NCBI GenBank assembly: GCA_001599295.1
Contig: BCGN01000001.1
Coordinates: forward strand, 1,612,001-1,676,000
Length of the DNA stretch: 64,000 nt
Source: Sporopachydermia quercuum
Lineage: Eukaryota > Ascomycota > Sporopachydermiomycetes > Sporopachydermiales > Sporopachydermiaceae
Reading direction: 5' to 3'
Of this stretch, positions 18,501-31,200 are shown piece after piece. The position numbers were made by a program, and so were the translations under genes. The notes beneath the pieces were generated by a model. The model worked only from the letters and a program-made list of their open reading frames with translations. It had not been told where the DNA came from and searched no databases. Every line of letters begins with the position of its first letter. The stretch's first letter is position 1.

Positions 18501-19939
18501 TTGAGCCGTTTGTTCAAGGAGATCAGACTCTATCAAGACAATATGGTGGTACAGGTCTTGGGCTTTCTATCTGCAAACAGCTAGCTGCTTTGATGCATGG
18601 TGAAATGCAGCTAAAATCCACTCTTGGACTGGGCTCTACATTTACCTTTAGAGTACCTTTAATGCAAGTGAAAGAAGTAGAGGTTACGAAAGCTGGTTCT
18701 GATGATGGAACTAACGACAGCGATTCTGGAGAACAGACGTTTGAACAAGAAATCGATGAAGAGTTAGACCATGCTAATGAGGACGATTCAGAATCAGGAG
18801 ATGGTCAATCAAGGAAAGGCGCAGAAGAGCAAAATGTTTCACTTCCAGTTCCTGTTACTATGAAACTTGCTGGCAAATCGTTATTGAAGAGAAAATCTAA
18901 TTTTGAGTTAGGTAAAGTCGATCCCCGTATTATTTCCGATTCTAAGACTAGTTTAGATAAAGATGTAGAAGATACCGAAATGATATTGGAAAAAGATAAG
19001 AAAATGGTTTCCAATGCCGAAGAAGATGTAACTTCTGAAATTACTGGCGTATCAGAGAATCAACCTGTGAACGAATCTACTACGGGAGATTCTCCCATCG
19101 GATTAGAAATAACGGAAACTACAGGTTCGAATCAAACAAATATCGTGGATAGTGTGGAATCACCAAGTACGATATCGTCTTCATCGTTGTCTCCAAATAT
19201 TGAACAAGAAGCTTTGAATGCTACGTCAAATGCCGATACTAAATCATCTACTTCTGGTGCTACAATCAGCAGAAGACGAGGAAGAAGTCTTCGTTTACCA
19301 AAAGCAACGTTTGAAGCAGCCAAATCAGCATCAATGTTTTCTGGAGGGTCGTATGAACAAGGAAAGGAAGGACACGATTCGACAACTAACCGTCCTGAGC
19401 AAGTATCTCCTGGTACCTTAGGAATTCTTTCACCGTCCATTTTAAAGATTCTGATTGCTGAAGACAATAAGGTAAATCAGGAGGTTATCAAAAGAATGCT
19501 TAAGATTGATGGATTTCAAGATCTGACTTTTGTTAATGATGGACGAGAAGCTATTGATACTATTAGAGTGGCCGTGGAAACTGATAGTTTATATGATATA
19601 GTATTTATGGATGTTCAAATGCCAAAAGTTGATGGTATCCAGGCAACAAAAGTGATTAGACAAGAGTTAGGATTCAAGAATCCCATTATTGCTTTAACAG
19701 CCTTTGCCGATGAAAGTAATGTGAATGTTTGCTTAGAGGCTGGTATGGATGCTTTTGTTGCAAAGCCTATTAGAAGACATCAGCTACACGAAGTATTGAA
19801 GAAGGTTTATCCTTTGGCCAAAATGTCAGATTTCATGCTTGTTCCTGTTGGTAGAAAAGATGGAGGAGGAAGTTCGGGTCAGAAGAGTTTGAGTAGTGAG
19901 GGAACAAAAAGAAGTAGAGGAAGAAGGTCAATTGACTAA
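15530..19939 (+). CDS. SLN1: Sln1 osmosensing hybrid histidine kinase
   Basis: Plasma-membrane sensor at the top of the HOG phosphorelay (Sln1-Ypd1-Ssk1/Skn7). 1469 residues. TM1 is at about 29-50, an extracellular sensor domain with many N-x-S/T sites follows, and TM2 is at about 346-370. HAMP helix 1 (RPILNLKRATEQ) is separated by about 190 low-complexity residues from helix 2 (DELTELTTTFNMMTDELEKQ). The phospho-accepting histidine is H635 in NISHELRTPLNG. The ATPase domain has the N box (RIIQIVMNLVSNSIKFTP), a roughly 190-residue insertion, then DTGPGIAP, FVQGDQTLSRQYGGTGLGL. The receiver starts ILIAEDNKVNQEVIKRML with phospho-acceptor D1361 (FMDVQMPKVDG) and conserved KP. Sequence and layout follow S. 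cerevisiae Sln1 closely (1220 residues), the extra length being in linkers. An ambiguous base lies at 17614 (third position). Confidence 0.97.
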   Translation: MHISFWDKIKARIAKRQIRIGIRTQLISLVCISVLFSLMILSIVSGIYNSNNVLTLRQERLEVMAQLKASQIQQSFLSTYYQIYWYSSRDDLQQPLVSVQAGNTSETLISQIATAAQTFVDTSDNFYGGAVYDLGFNEIVATRNNFSNVNITEDLYDILFPLNSNFSAPSVLYDSGGLISGPFFVGNYSYAMSISVPIYANTSVLIQQKFAAGYITVAVNADTIYSAVNDTTGIQQGQVVMLEGLYGNMSYQTPEYPNITNFRYVFNPNDYDYSILEDSFPIESYRPAQNALVSNASGTQVDITNPLGEKVAVGYSQVGLPAISWAAVVEQPQYDFMLPSRQLTSMIVGTVLGVAVFMCVLTLPIAHFAVRPILNLKRATEQTTNYRIQQEKLMEEYEYNNQVGNKPSSGEGPGGAGGGSGTGNDNGYDGDNDESDSEIGNGEKPGDTQERRVHTPVGSGGRASTTTSSATATGTDVGSRNNDSTHYKKHFKFSGKLRRKLKRGHPGGYSPSIRIDSYVADPEKQTTVAVCPAEVEIEENLHPYAISNPRPSSTSPSPVTPGFRIPSRIPETGRLIRDELTELTTTFNMMTDELEKQYNHLEDRVRDRTRELEKAKLQAESANEAKTVFMANISHELRTPLNGILGMTEIAIAERDVSKIRQSLKLIFRSGELLLHILTELLTFSKNQVKTTKLXPREFLVLEVAMQVKSIFSKLSQDQKVALSIQLIPQALERMALMGDSNRIIQIVMNLVSNSIKFTPEYGAVEVRIRLVGEYDEEESRKSGFKFVSVKKNSGTVQAMFKEFSNVKSVYSSMEAIRQAKEFAESPVSATISEGNEEKQTTSYHETDNSDSTNGSSSGRTKRAVNNRSDFPKKHIGAYLEANDAYEDELYEDIVSQMSGKSELIPGSASVYGDSLERSSRDDTDAVSHRSRNQKSFLKRPGAHGETASHSNTKGRFRTKIKPIEPKTYVFEFEVEDTGPGIAPDLQQKVFEPFVQGDQTLSRQYGGTGLGLSICKQLAALMHGEMQLKSTLGLGSTFTFRVPLMQVKEVEVTKAGSDDGTNDSDSGEQTFEQEIDEELDHANEDDSESGDGQSRKGAEEQNVSLPVPVTMKLAGKSLLKRKSNFELGKVDPRIISDSKTSLDKDVEDTEMILEKDKKMVSNAEEDVTSEITGVSENQPVNESTTGDSPIGLEITETTGSNQTNIVDSVESPSTISSSSLSPNIEQEALNATSNADTKSSTSGATISRRRGRSLRLPKATFEAAKSASMFSGGSYEQGKEGHDSTTNRPEQVSPGTLGILSPSILKILIAEDNKVNQEVIKRMLKIDGFQDLTFVNDGREAIDTIRVAVETDSLYDIVFMDVQMPKVDGIQATKVIRQELGFKNPIIALTAFADESNVNVCLEAGMDAFVAKPIRRHQLHEVLKKVYPLAKMSDFMLVPVGRKDGGGSSGQKSLSSEGTKRSRGRRSID

Positions 19940-20532
19940 TGATTTGTAGAAGAATTGTATTATTGTTTCAAATGAAAAGGATAGTATACTAGGAATTAGT
20001 GAATTTATACCAAATAAACAGGTTAGTTTTTATAAAGAGCATTCTTGGGTAGACATCAGTAGCTACGTAGGAAGAGATAGATGGGTTGAAGGAAATTGTT
20101 ACTGTAGATACAAAAACAATCGGTAATAGCAAGCGATGAGTCAAAGAAATAAATAATAGGTCACTCGTTATAATGACTTGTGCCTCCATTCGAAATTTCC
20201 GTAATTCAAGGAGCGAATATAAATGAATACTTGATCACTTGAAAGATTGATTGATCGACTGACATGCTGATACTATAAACAGCTTACATACAACTTCCCA
20301 TACATTTCATTCATAAACTACATATCCAAAGTTAACTGTGATTAACTGTGATGTTTATTAAATTCAAAGAAGAATTATTTCTATGTAATGAAAAAAATAT
20401 GAATCAATACCAACTCATATTATCCACCAGAAATTTGACATTAGAGAACTGTCATAAAAATATAGCTTCAAAGTTTCAATTCCACATAAAAAAACCCAAC
20501 TTTGATAAAGACGTGATAAGGAGCGAAACCAT
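19940..20532. other. Convergent 3' region SLN1 / RPL40
   Basis: About 590 bases, AT-rich, no convincing coding capacity. Contains the 3' ends of two convergent genes. Confidence 0.55.
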
Positions 20533-21404
<872 letters not shown>

Positions 21405-22127
21405 CCTGAATCTATAACAATCGTTAGTAAACTTGAACTATTTGGATAACTCGTTCTATCAACGCGATGGAACCACTTGGTTTACAGGATAGGGTAGCTC
21501 TATCGTTCATTTCCCATTCGTGCGGAAAATGATAACTTACTATTTATTGTTATCCTTGTAACTTGGGATGATGATTCTTCAAAGAAAACAAAGACGTAAA
21601 GCAAACAAAACAGTACAAGCAATACTACGTCCCTATTCAATAGAAGTTAAGGAGTTGTAAGTAAGTAAAGTATTACTAGCTCTGAATGGCGGCAGTTCCC
21701 ATACAATCATTCGGAGTCACTAAGCTCTGACAGGTGCGTGGTTTTCCTGGTCGTTGCGTGGGTTCTCCGTTAGTTGAATAAATTCTGAAGTGTAAATTGT
21801 GAGAGTACTAATCCGGACAGAGAGATACATAAGGTATGCGTAAATGTAGGCATTAGGTCACATAAACACGTGATATAAATTAGGCTATAACGGACTATTA
21901 AAATTATTCTAATTAAATACTACGTAATCACAAAGTTCTTGTTTTTCACAGCTATCTCCTGGTATAAAGAATTTGATGGATGATAAATAGGTTGATTTGG
22001 AATTGATAAGAATTGCAGAAGATCATGTTTCTTCTATTATGATTACCTGTTTCTTCTTTTATGATATTAACTTTATAATATTCCATTAAATGGAGTGAGC
22101 GAATCTCTCACACTAAGTGGCAAATGC
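21405..22127. other. RPL40 promoter region / LAP2 3' region
   Basis: About 720 bases, with both flanking genes on the minus strand. A CACGTG at 21867-21872 (context ACACGTGA) lies 463 bases upstream of the RPL40 start. Outside Saccharomyces, Cbf1 often serves ribosomal-protein promoters, so this is a candidate site. No clear Rap1 or Tbf1 site seen. No coding frame. Confidence 0.5.
21867..21872. promoter_or_regulatory. CACGTG E-box, candidate Cbf1 site upstream of RPL40
   Basis: Palindromic hexamer in the context ACACGTGA. Assignment to Cbf1 is inference from known ribosomal-protein gene regulation in non-Saccharomyces yeasts. Confidence 0.35.
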
Positions 22128-24332
22128 TCAGTCTGAGCTTTTCAAATCCTTCTCCACCATCATTCGACAAATGGGATGATAAAACTTTCTATTCTTCTCG
22201 AATGTTTGTTTAGCAAGGTTCAAGTCAGCAGATTTTAAACTTCTAAAACCAGGCCGAACAAATTTCATTCTTCCAACAGTTCCTAACCAATTGGCTAACT
22301 CTTGATATACAGACCCTTCCTGTCCCAGTATGTTCAGTCTATACCATCTAGATAACACCTCTGAGTTCTTAGAAGTTACTATTGAAGGATATAACTCTCT
22401 CATAGATTTTATTGCTAATTGATAATCAGCCCAGTTGAAATTTGGCTTTCCTTCGATCAGTTTCTCTAAAAACACAACATTCTGATTGGCACTAAACGTT
22501 GCAATATCATCTTTAGTGAATATATCTAAGTAATACTCTAGTATTTTGTCCTTATTTCCTAAATCTATAGAACCTTCCGATACAGAGATCCACCTATCTG
22601 CTAGCTTGTAGCATTCATCAACAAGAGATGTGTCAAAGTTTGGAGTAACTGGAGGCATTCCTGTTTCAAATAACCATTTATCCCATTCAATTGTATCTAA
22701 TTGTTCAACAGCACCAGGAGCATCTTTGAAATATCCATACAAAGTATCTAGAAATTGGTAAGTATCTAATGATTGAGATTTGAATTTATTAAAATAGAAT
22801 GGAATAAAAGGATCGAATTTCTCCTTTCCAAGCTTTGTTTCGATCAAGAATAATAAATTTGACCCTTTTTCGTAAGGAACAACAGAAAATGCATCATCCG
22901 GATCTTTTGATCCTTTTAAATCAACTACCAATTTAGTATATTCATTATCAGCACCCATGTTTTCAATTGACTTTTTCAATTCAGTCCAACCGATAATAGC
23001 CGAGAAATGCCTTGTTGCTTCACCGTGAATAGCACCAACGATTCTTCTTTCTAGATAAACGGTCCAGCCTTCATTCAGCCAAAAGTGCTCCCAGGAGCAA
23101 TTCGTAACAAGATTACCACTCCAAGAATGTGCCAATTCATGAGCAATAACATCAACATTCTCCCTATCGCCAGAAATTAATGTAGGTGTAGCAAATGTAA
23201 TGTTTGGATTTTCCATACCACCGTAAGGAAAAGAAGGTGGTAGAACTAGTACATTGTAAGTTTTCCATTCGTAAGGGAAAACTAGGTTTTCTGCTGTTTG
23301 AATGAAAGGTTCAACATCAGCTTCAAACTCATGTTTACAAGCAGCTAGATCANTAGGTTCTGTATATACTTTTGATCGAGGGCCTATTGATTCAGAAGCA
23401 ATATCGCCGGAAGCAATGGCAAATAAATATGAAGCAATAGGAACATGCTGACGAAACCTGTAAAGTAAAAGACCGTCATTTCCTTCAATTGGTTCCGGAT
23501 TGCCAACAGGATTTCCACTGGAAACACAGGGATATTTCGATGTGATTCCGATATCAAAAGTAGATTTAATAGAAGGAGTGTCAAAACAAGGATACAACGA
23601 TCTTGCATGAATTGCTTGACATTGTGAAAACATATATGGCTCTTTCTTACCGACGGTTTGTTCAGCTTTGAACCATTGCAGCGCAGTACAACTATCTGTA
23701 GTAGCATAAGTAACTATTATAGTCAACTCATCTCCAACAACTGCAGACTTCTCTTGGAGCAAGAGAATTGAAAGCTTAGAGCCAAAAGGCTCTTTTCTTT
23801 CTCCCAAATGATAAGAAACCTTTTTTCCATTGACTTGCACTGATTGAATGTCTAGGAATGAAGTATCCAGAACAACTTCTTTAGTTGGTTTGACAACTTT
23901 CAGATTAAAGGTCACATTTCCTTTGCAAGCATCAGCATCAAAATCAATCTTCAGATCTATTACTGTGTTCAGCACATTGAAAGACTTGTAGTTTGATTGA
24001 GTTGAAGGATCAACCTCTGGTTCAGTTTGGAGCCTGTCATTGAGCAATTGTTTAACAAATATGTTACTAGTCATGCTGGAATACAGCCTGTAAGATACTG
24101 ATAAAGTTGCAATGCTGCTTCTCGAGATGATGCATATATTATTCGAAAAATTAGTAGTAGTAATCAATCCTGTAGTCAAATTTTTAGGTATAGTGGCAGG
24201 GAACCTATGGAGATGTCTGAGAGATCTAATGTTAGTATAAGATAAAGTTTTTGCTCTATTGGAAATATGAGAAAACCTAGCGATACTAGCGAACTCACTT
24301 GTTCGCCAGATAAAGTCTTTCAAGGCAATCAA
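22128..24332 (-). CDS. LAP2: Leucine aminopeptidase 2 / leukotriene A4 hydrolase-type M1 metallopeptidase
   Basis: Zinc aminopeptidase with epoxide hydrolase activity in the M1 family. 734 residues from the first ATG (24332). Visible motifs: exopeptidase motif GGMEN near 370; zinc site HELAHSW near 395 with the downstream glutamate in NEGWTVYLE; and the QCQAIHARSLYPCFDTPS segment of the N-terminal saddle. The C-terminal helical domain ends normally. The first 86 residues are rich in Arg, Ser and aromatic residues with few acids and look like a mitochondrial presequence. An internal ATG at 24074 (MTSNIFVKQLLND) would give a 648-residue cytosolic form. S. cerevisiae Lap2 (671 residues) has a comparable N-terminal stretch. 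It interrupts the RPL40-MLP neighbourhood known from S. cerevisiae. An ambiguous base lies at 23353. Confidence 0.95.
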   Translation of the reverse strand: MIALKDFIWRTSEFASIARFSHISNRAKTLSYTNIRSLRHLHRFPATIPKNLTTGLITTTNFSNNICIISRSSIATLSVSYRLYSSMTSNIFVKQLLNDRLQTEPEVDPSTQSNYKSFNVLNTVIDLKIDFDADACKGNVTFNLKVVKPTKEVVLDTSFLDIQSVQVNGKKVSYHLGERKEPFGSKLSILLLQEKSAVVGDELTIIVTYATTDSCTALQWFKAEQTVGKKEPYMFSQCQAIHARSLYPCFDTPSIKSTFDIGITSKYPCVSSGNPVGNPEPIEGNDGLLLYRFRQHVPIASYLFAIASGDIASESIGPRSKVYTEPXDLAACKHEFEADVEPFIQTAENLVFPYEWKTYNVLVLPPSFPYGGMENPNITFATPTLISGDRENVDVIAHELAHSWSGNLVTNCSWEHFWLNEGWTVYLERRIVGAIHGEATRHFSAIIGWTELKKSIENMGADNEYTKLVVDLKGSKDPDDAFSVVPYEKGSNLLFLIETKLGKEKFDPFIPFYFNKFKSQSLDTYQFLDTLYGYFKDAPGAVEQLDTIEWDKWLFETGMPPVTPNFDTSLVDECYKLADRWISVSEGSIDLGNKDKILEYYLDIFTKDDIATFSANQNVVFLEKLIEGKPNFNWADYQLAIKSMRELYPSIVTSKNSEVLSRWYRLNILGQEGSVYQELANWLGTVGRMKFVRPGFRSLKSADLNLAKQTFEKNRKFYHPICRMMVEKDLKSSD

Positions 24333-25239
24333 CTTGGTTAATCGAAAGTATTACTATCGCTGATGATGAAACAGCAGCCAATTGATGAATAGATAGACTA
24401 CCACACAATATCAATCAATAAACATANAATATTTAGTATAGATCTATTGAGTGTTTTAATCAGATGACTCAATGCTATGTTCTGATTCGTCAGTGGAATC
24501 GAACATTAGTATAAAGTAACTACCACATAAAAATCTCATCTATCAACTCAACTTACGGATCTCATTATCATTCATTCGATGCAAGCTCTCACTATTCCTT
24601 TATGTCCACAAAGCTCCAAGTCAATTGCAGAAAACCGTCTCATAACTCACCCTGAAAACAAAAACCCACCTAAAAGTCTCGCGTACTGCTCCCGCAATTA
24701 CCCGGCCTTTTCACATTCTCATCTCCAGTCTGCCCCTCTACAAGCTGTTTGTGTTTGTAGTTTGTTTTGAAAATCGCACAACAGCTGGGCTGAAATATAT
24801 GTGTGTATGAGTATGCGTACTAAGATAGACATCACATTGTAAGCTATTGATACTAACAAATGAATCAAATTAGGTGTAGAACTATTCAATCTTTCCTATA
24901 TAAACATCCTAAAGGCAACTCCATATTTCATCTAGACCATCAACAAAAATTGGTATGAATTGATGATATGTGGAAGTGAGGATTTATAGTTATTCTATTC
25001 CATACGACACTTACTGTGATAGTTACACTCATTACTGAATGTATGGTGTGAGTTTTGCATTTTGTTTAGTTTTTAGGTGGCTCACTGTATGCAAAAAGCA
25101 ATTGAAGCAACAGTTGAAGCATAAATACCTAGGAATAGGGAAATAGCTAGGGAAAAGCTTTTGAAGCTACCAGAAGCTGTTTTATCAGTTGGCAAAGAGC
25201 TCAACGAGAGTAATAATCAAATCAAGACCCGTGAAAGTC
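24333..25239. other. Divergent promoter region LAP2 / MLP
   Basis: No gene seen. A TACTAAC at 24851-24857 followed by an acceptor-like AG at 24872-24873 could belong to a 5'-UTR intron of the MLP gene, but the only donors nearby (GTATGA, GTATGC around 24805-24816) are weak. A tRNA B-box look-alike on the minus strand (24496-24504) has no stem. An ambiguous base is at 24427. Confidence 0.45.
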
Positions 25240-28200
25240 ATGGAGAAAGACAAACAAGTAGAAAAATCACCGGAGGTTGATGCTTCTGAAACTAGTAAAG
25301 ATGTTCTAGTAGCTTCAGAAGAAGGATCAACAGAGGCAGCAAGATCATCAGGTTCAGTGAATGAAGAAATAAAAGAATCTAATCAGCCTTTCCTTCCACC
25401 TGCATTTGCTCCTAATAGTTCCAGCTCTGGCACTACAAGCGGGACCAACGTGCTTGAAACAGGAAATGCGGATACAACTCAAGAGTCTGATAGTATTGAA
25501 AGAAATGATAAAGCTGCTGGAAGTAAAGATATACAAATGGATAGACCAGAACCTGCTTTAGAGTCCTCTGGCAATTGTTCTAATAATGATAACCCTGTAG
25601 AGGATCAAGCAAAAGAATCCGACAGTGATACTCAACCAAAAGAAACCAGCTACATAGAAGCTGAATCTACATCAACTAAAAACGAACCAGTGGTTACACC
25701 AAAACGTACTGATGCTACAAAGCTATCAGTTCATGTGGATTCTCCTTCTAAGAACACCGAAGTATCTACCCCAACCCCTTTACCTATATCTCAAAAGCTA
25801 CCAGCAGCGATAGAAGGAACGACTGAGGCATCAACACAACTAAAATTACAGCTAGAGCAACAGACATCTTCACCATCCGTAGAAAGTAAATCAACACCAT
25901 TGCAACCAAAGAATGTTTCATCTGGAGTAAAAGTTGAATCACTATTCACCAACAATCAATACCTATCAACATTCTTCAGCGTTCCTATTACTATCATTTC
26001 ATCATTATCGCAAGACGTTATTGCTAAATTTGCTGAAAAGGCAAAAGAGCTTGAGACTTTGAAAAGTGAAAAAGTTTTGCTAGATATCAACTTAGAACAG
26101 ACGATTCATTCTTCTCAATCAAAAGTGAAATTACTGGAGTCAACACTGCAAACCTATAAATCAGAAAACAATGAACTGAAAATCAGAGTTTTCTCATTAG
26201 ATAGAGAAATTATAGACCTAAAAGATCAAATCTCTCAGAACGCAGGGTTAGGTGAAGAGAAGACAACAGCAGTTAATAAAATAAACCAACTAAGTGGGGA
26301 GAAAAGACAAGTGATGATACTATTAGAGAAAAAGAACAACGAAATAGCTGAATTGCAGAAAGAAATTGAAACCTTGAATCAAAGCAACTCTGATAACAGA
26401 AAAAAGATCATTAGTTTAGAAACTGAGATTCAAAAAGGTAAATCCAGTGAATTCTCACTGAAATTATCCAATGAGAAGCTCCAACAAGAGTTAGAAATCG
26501 TTAAGAAGAGCAACGATTGGCTGAATTCTGAACTAACTGAGAAATCAAAAGAATTCAGCTCTTATAGAAAGGAAAAAACGTCCCAGTTATCTATCCTACA
26601 AATATCACTTGACTCTGCTCAGAGCGAACTGTCTGTTCTACAAAGGAATAAGGAATTATCAGCAAAAGAACTTAATGATACCAGCAAACGTTTAGATGAA
26701 GCATTACTGAAGCTCAAGAAGGCTAAAGATGAAAATTCTGTGCTTACTGACGATTTCTCTCGTGAGATGTCTGGCAAGGATAGGTTGATTGAGCTGTATA
26801 AACGATCAGCAGAAGAAAGGAAAGCAAGAATTGGACAATTGGAAGAATCCTTAGAATCTCAACGTGGTTCTGTTATTGCCGAGAATCTGAAGCTGAAGGT
26901 TGAGATAGAAGAGTGGAAATCGAAGTTGGCCGAAGCTGAAACACGGATTTCTCGTTATGAGGAGACGTTAGAGAATTTAAGTGAGGAAAATTCCAGTTTG
27001 ATAAAAAACAATGAAACTACCAACAATAGCAACGATACTAGCCGTAATACCAACAGCATTAGCAATTCACTTACTGCTCCTACAACACCAGCAACACCAA
27101 TTAGAAGTTTAAGTGCTACAACCGACTTATCAACTTTTAATCTATTAACGCCTTCAGCAAAAGCTATTGTTGCAAAGCAAAAAGGCTCGTTGAGTATCAG
27201 CCAATTATATACCGATTTCATGATGATGCAAAAGTCGTTCCAATACGAAAAATCCAAGAAAGAAGCATTAGAACTTCAANTAGAAGAACTGATCAAAGAG
27301 CTGGAAGTAAAAGCTCCTTTATTAGAAGCCACTCAACAGAAGGCTGATATGACAGAACATCAGTTAGTAGAAATGAGCAAAACAGTAGAACAGTTGCTCT
27401 CCGAGAAAGAGACCCTACAACAGAAACTTAATGATCAGGAAGAGTTCACGAAATCTGTGGAAGATGAACGAAACTCTTGTAAACGGCAAATAATTGACCT
27501 TTCAAGACAAATACAAAAACTGCTGATTCAAATCAAAATCAATACTGATTTCGAAAGTCCTTTGACTGCTCAGGAGCACGTGTCTCTACAAAAGCTACTT
27601 AATAGTACTGGCACTGTTACTGATTCAACAGATACCGATAAACTAATAACTGAAAGATTAGTTGTGTTCCAGAACATAATTGAATTACAACAACAAAATC
27701 AAAATCTGTTGAAGGTAGTTAGAGAACTTGGAAAGCAAATGGAAATCAAAGAAAAAGAACAGAAACAGTTTATGAATTCAATGGAAAGCTCGACAGTAGC
27801 AGAAGCAACCAAATTATTAGAATTTGTTGAAAAAGAAAACGAATCGTTGAAACTAAAGCTCGAGTCTATCAAACGAGAAAGGGATATGTTTAGAGATATG
27901 TATGATAGTAAAGAATTAGTTAAAGATAGTGCTAGTGCCAATAACGGTAATGGAGAAAGTAATGGTTTTGGTACTCAAGGTAGAAATGAATCCATGGATA
28001 ATCGTATACAACTACTTGAAGAGGAAAAGCTTCAACTGGAAAGGGAAATCGAAAGTATCAGGACCGATTTAGAAGATTATCAGTCAGAGAGCTCGGATTT
28101 GATTAAAACATTGAATGAAAAACTATCAACAGTGGAAAAAGAAAAATCCCAGATAAGCATTCAACTAGCAAGAGCAAAATCACAAGTGGAATTTTCTGAT

Positions 28201-31200
28201 GAGAGATATAAAAATCTACAATCGACTTTGGAATTCGTAAGAGTTGAAAATGAAGAAATGAGGAAGAGAAGCCAAGTGATGCAAGAAACTATCAGCAAAC
28301 AAGATCATCGTACAGAAAAAGTTGCTGAGGAGCTAGTGGAAGTTAAGAGTGAAGCCGATAAGCTCAAGATTGAAATCAGTAACCTGAGAAAAGAGAAATC
28401 ATTATGGAAATCAGTTGAAAGCCGTTTGGTTGAAGATAAGAATGAACTATTACAAGATAGAAATAAATTGAACTCAATGGTTGCTAATTTCCAAGCAATG
28501 ATTAATGAGAGAGAGACTAATGAAAAGGAACAAAGATCACGTCTCACTGGACAGATTGATTTACTGGAAGAACAATTGAATCAAGCCAAGGAAAAACTGA
28601 ATTACAGAAATGAAGAATTCGAGAAACTAGTTCTTCGTAAAGAGTTTGACTTAAATGAGAACCAAAAGAAATATGAAAAGATATCTACTGATCTTCTCAA
28701 GAGCAAAGAAGAAGTTATGGTCTTGCAAAATCAGCGTAATGATATGTCTATAAAGCTTTCATCTATTGAAAAAGATCTCGTTATAACTAAGCGTGAATTG
28801 ATTGAACTCCAGAAAGAAAAACAAGAAAGACTCAACGATCCTAATTCTGCTGAAACTGGGTTGAACCAAACAGTTGAAAGGTTAACTAAAGAACTGGAAA
28901 CCACAAGAACTGAGTTGTCTGAATCTAAGGGCCATATTGTAAACCTACAATCTATTTCAACCAGTGCTGAGGAAGCCTTGCAATCTTTGACTTCTACTTA
29001 TGATAATTACAAAGCGTCTACGGAGCTGAAGCTTGGTGAAAGTGAAAAGAAGACTAAGGAATTGGAAGATAAAGTGCAGGAATTGCAGCAGGAAGTTTCC
29101 AGACTTCAATCTGCTCTCTCAGAAGCTGAAGAAGAATTCAAGACTGAGAAATCGACTTTGGAGGAAGAACTCAAGAAACTGAGTGCCGAACTGGCTGATT
29201 CCAAAGAAGTAGTGAACAATTCTAATAACACAATTGCAACATTAAAAGCTGACATCCAGCAACATGAGAAAATTACTAAGCAAACCCAAGAGAACTATGA
29301 ACGTGAACTAATGAACCATGCAGAAGCTGCCCGTAATTTACAAGAACTGCGTACCAGTACTAATGAATTGAAAGAATCTAATGTGTCTTTAACAACCGAG
29401 GTAGCCAAATATAAGGAAATCATTTCGATGAACGAAACAAGCTTTGAGGCCCAGAAGGAGTCTTTGAAGGAAGAAATGAGCAATCTATCTAGCAGATGTG
29501 AAAAGCTGCTTGAACAGAATAAATTGTTGCATAGTCAATTGGAACATTCTGTAACTACCAAGAAAGCGATTGGTAGTACAGGTGCCGAAGAAGGTGATGA
29601 CGATTCTTCAAGCGAATTACGGGAAGTCATTTCGTTCTTGCGAAATGAAAAAGAAATGTCTGATGCCCAATTGCAAGCATCTTTACAAGAATGCAGTACC
29701 TTACAACAGAGATTGACTCACACATTGGCAGCATTAGACGAAGCAAGAGCTGAACTGGCAAACTACAATGGTGACAGTTCTGATGCTGCTGTAAGCAACT
29801 CTTCCGTCAAGCAAGCAGAAGAACATAAACAACTCTTGGACAAGATTAATGACCTTAATATATTAAGAGAAAGTAATAACTCTCTGAGATCAGAAAATGA
29901 ATCGCAACTCAGACAGCTCAAAAAATTAGAAGAAGAGGTAAAAGAGTTGGATGCTAAGCAAGAACCACTAGAACAGAAGATTGCCGAACTTTCATCGGTT
30001 ATTGAGGAGAAAGATCAACAGATCAAATTGATTAGTGATGACAATGAAATGTGGAAGAATAAAACACAGCAGATCCTTAAGAAATACAACAGAGTTGATC
30101 CTGAAGAACTAGAGAAGCTTAAGCAAGATAAAACCAACCTTGAAAATGAAAAGAAAGCATTGGAAGAAAAGTATGCGTTAATTGAAACTCAAACAACAGC
30201 TATTGAACAGGAACGTGAAACCTTGAAATGCCGAGTTGCCGATGCTAAACGTGAAGTCGAAGCGAAGGAAACCGATGTCAAGGAATTAGAAGCAAGTAAG
30301 GAGGCTGAAACTAAAGCCTTGAAAGATACTCATGCTAAACTACGACGTGAATTCCAAGAAAAGATTACTAAACGTATTGAACAGTTGAAGGAAACACGAT
30401 CGCAACTTGAGACTGCTCATAAGGAAGTCGAGGAGTTGAAGAAGAAGCTNGAAGATAGTAACAGTAACGCCGCTGTTCCTGGCAGTACTGATGATGCTAA
30501 TAATGAACAACTTAGAAAGAAGATCGAGGAGTTGAACAAAGAAATCGAAACAGTAAGGAAGGAAAACGAAGAACTGATAGGATTGAAGCAAAAACAGTCG
30601 CAGCTTGAAACCGAGATTTCGACTCTGAAGAATGAATTGGCTGCTTCTAAGCTGGCTGGCAATACTGATTCTGGTGAGATTGTTGCGCAGATTGAAGAAT
30701 TGAAGGCAAACCATGAAAAGGAAGTAGCTGAGCTTAAAGCATCTCTTGAAAAAGAACAATTAAAGAACACTGCTGGCAAAAATACTGATAGTAGTGGCAG
30801 TAATAATGACGATGATTCAGAGACCGTTAAACAACTCAAGAAACAAATTGAAGACTTAAATGAAACTCATAAAGAAGAAATTCAAAAGGCTATTAAAGAG
30901 ACACGGACGAAAATCCGCCAACCATCTGAAGCTAAGATTAAGGAACTGGCTAATGTTTTATTCACCAAACGTGCTAACACTTTGGAAGAAGAGATAAAAC
31001 GTAAAGAGACAGCTTTGAACAACGAGCTTCAGAAAAGTAAAGCTTTCTTTGAAGCAAAGAATAAGGAGCTTGAGAAGCAAATAGAAGAGTTGACTAAAGC
31101 AAAGAAGGATCTGGAAAAGCGGATCACAGATCTACAAGCTAAACAAGGGGGAAGTGCTGGTGGTGACAACTCCAGTGGAAACGAAGCAGACTTTGATAAA

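Noticed and set aside
24496-24504. tRNA B-box look-alike on the minus strand
   Set aside because: Only one of five T-stem pairs forms; no A box upstream.
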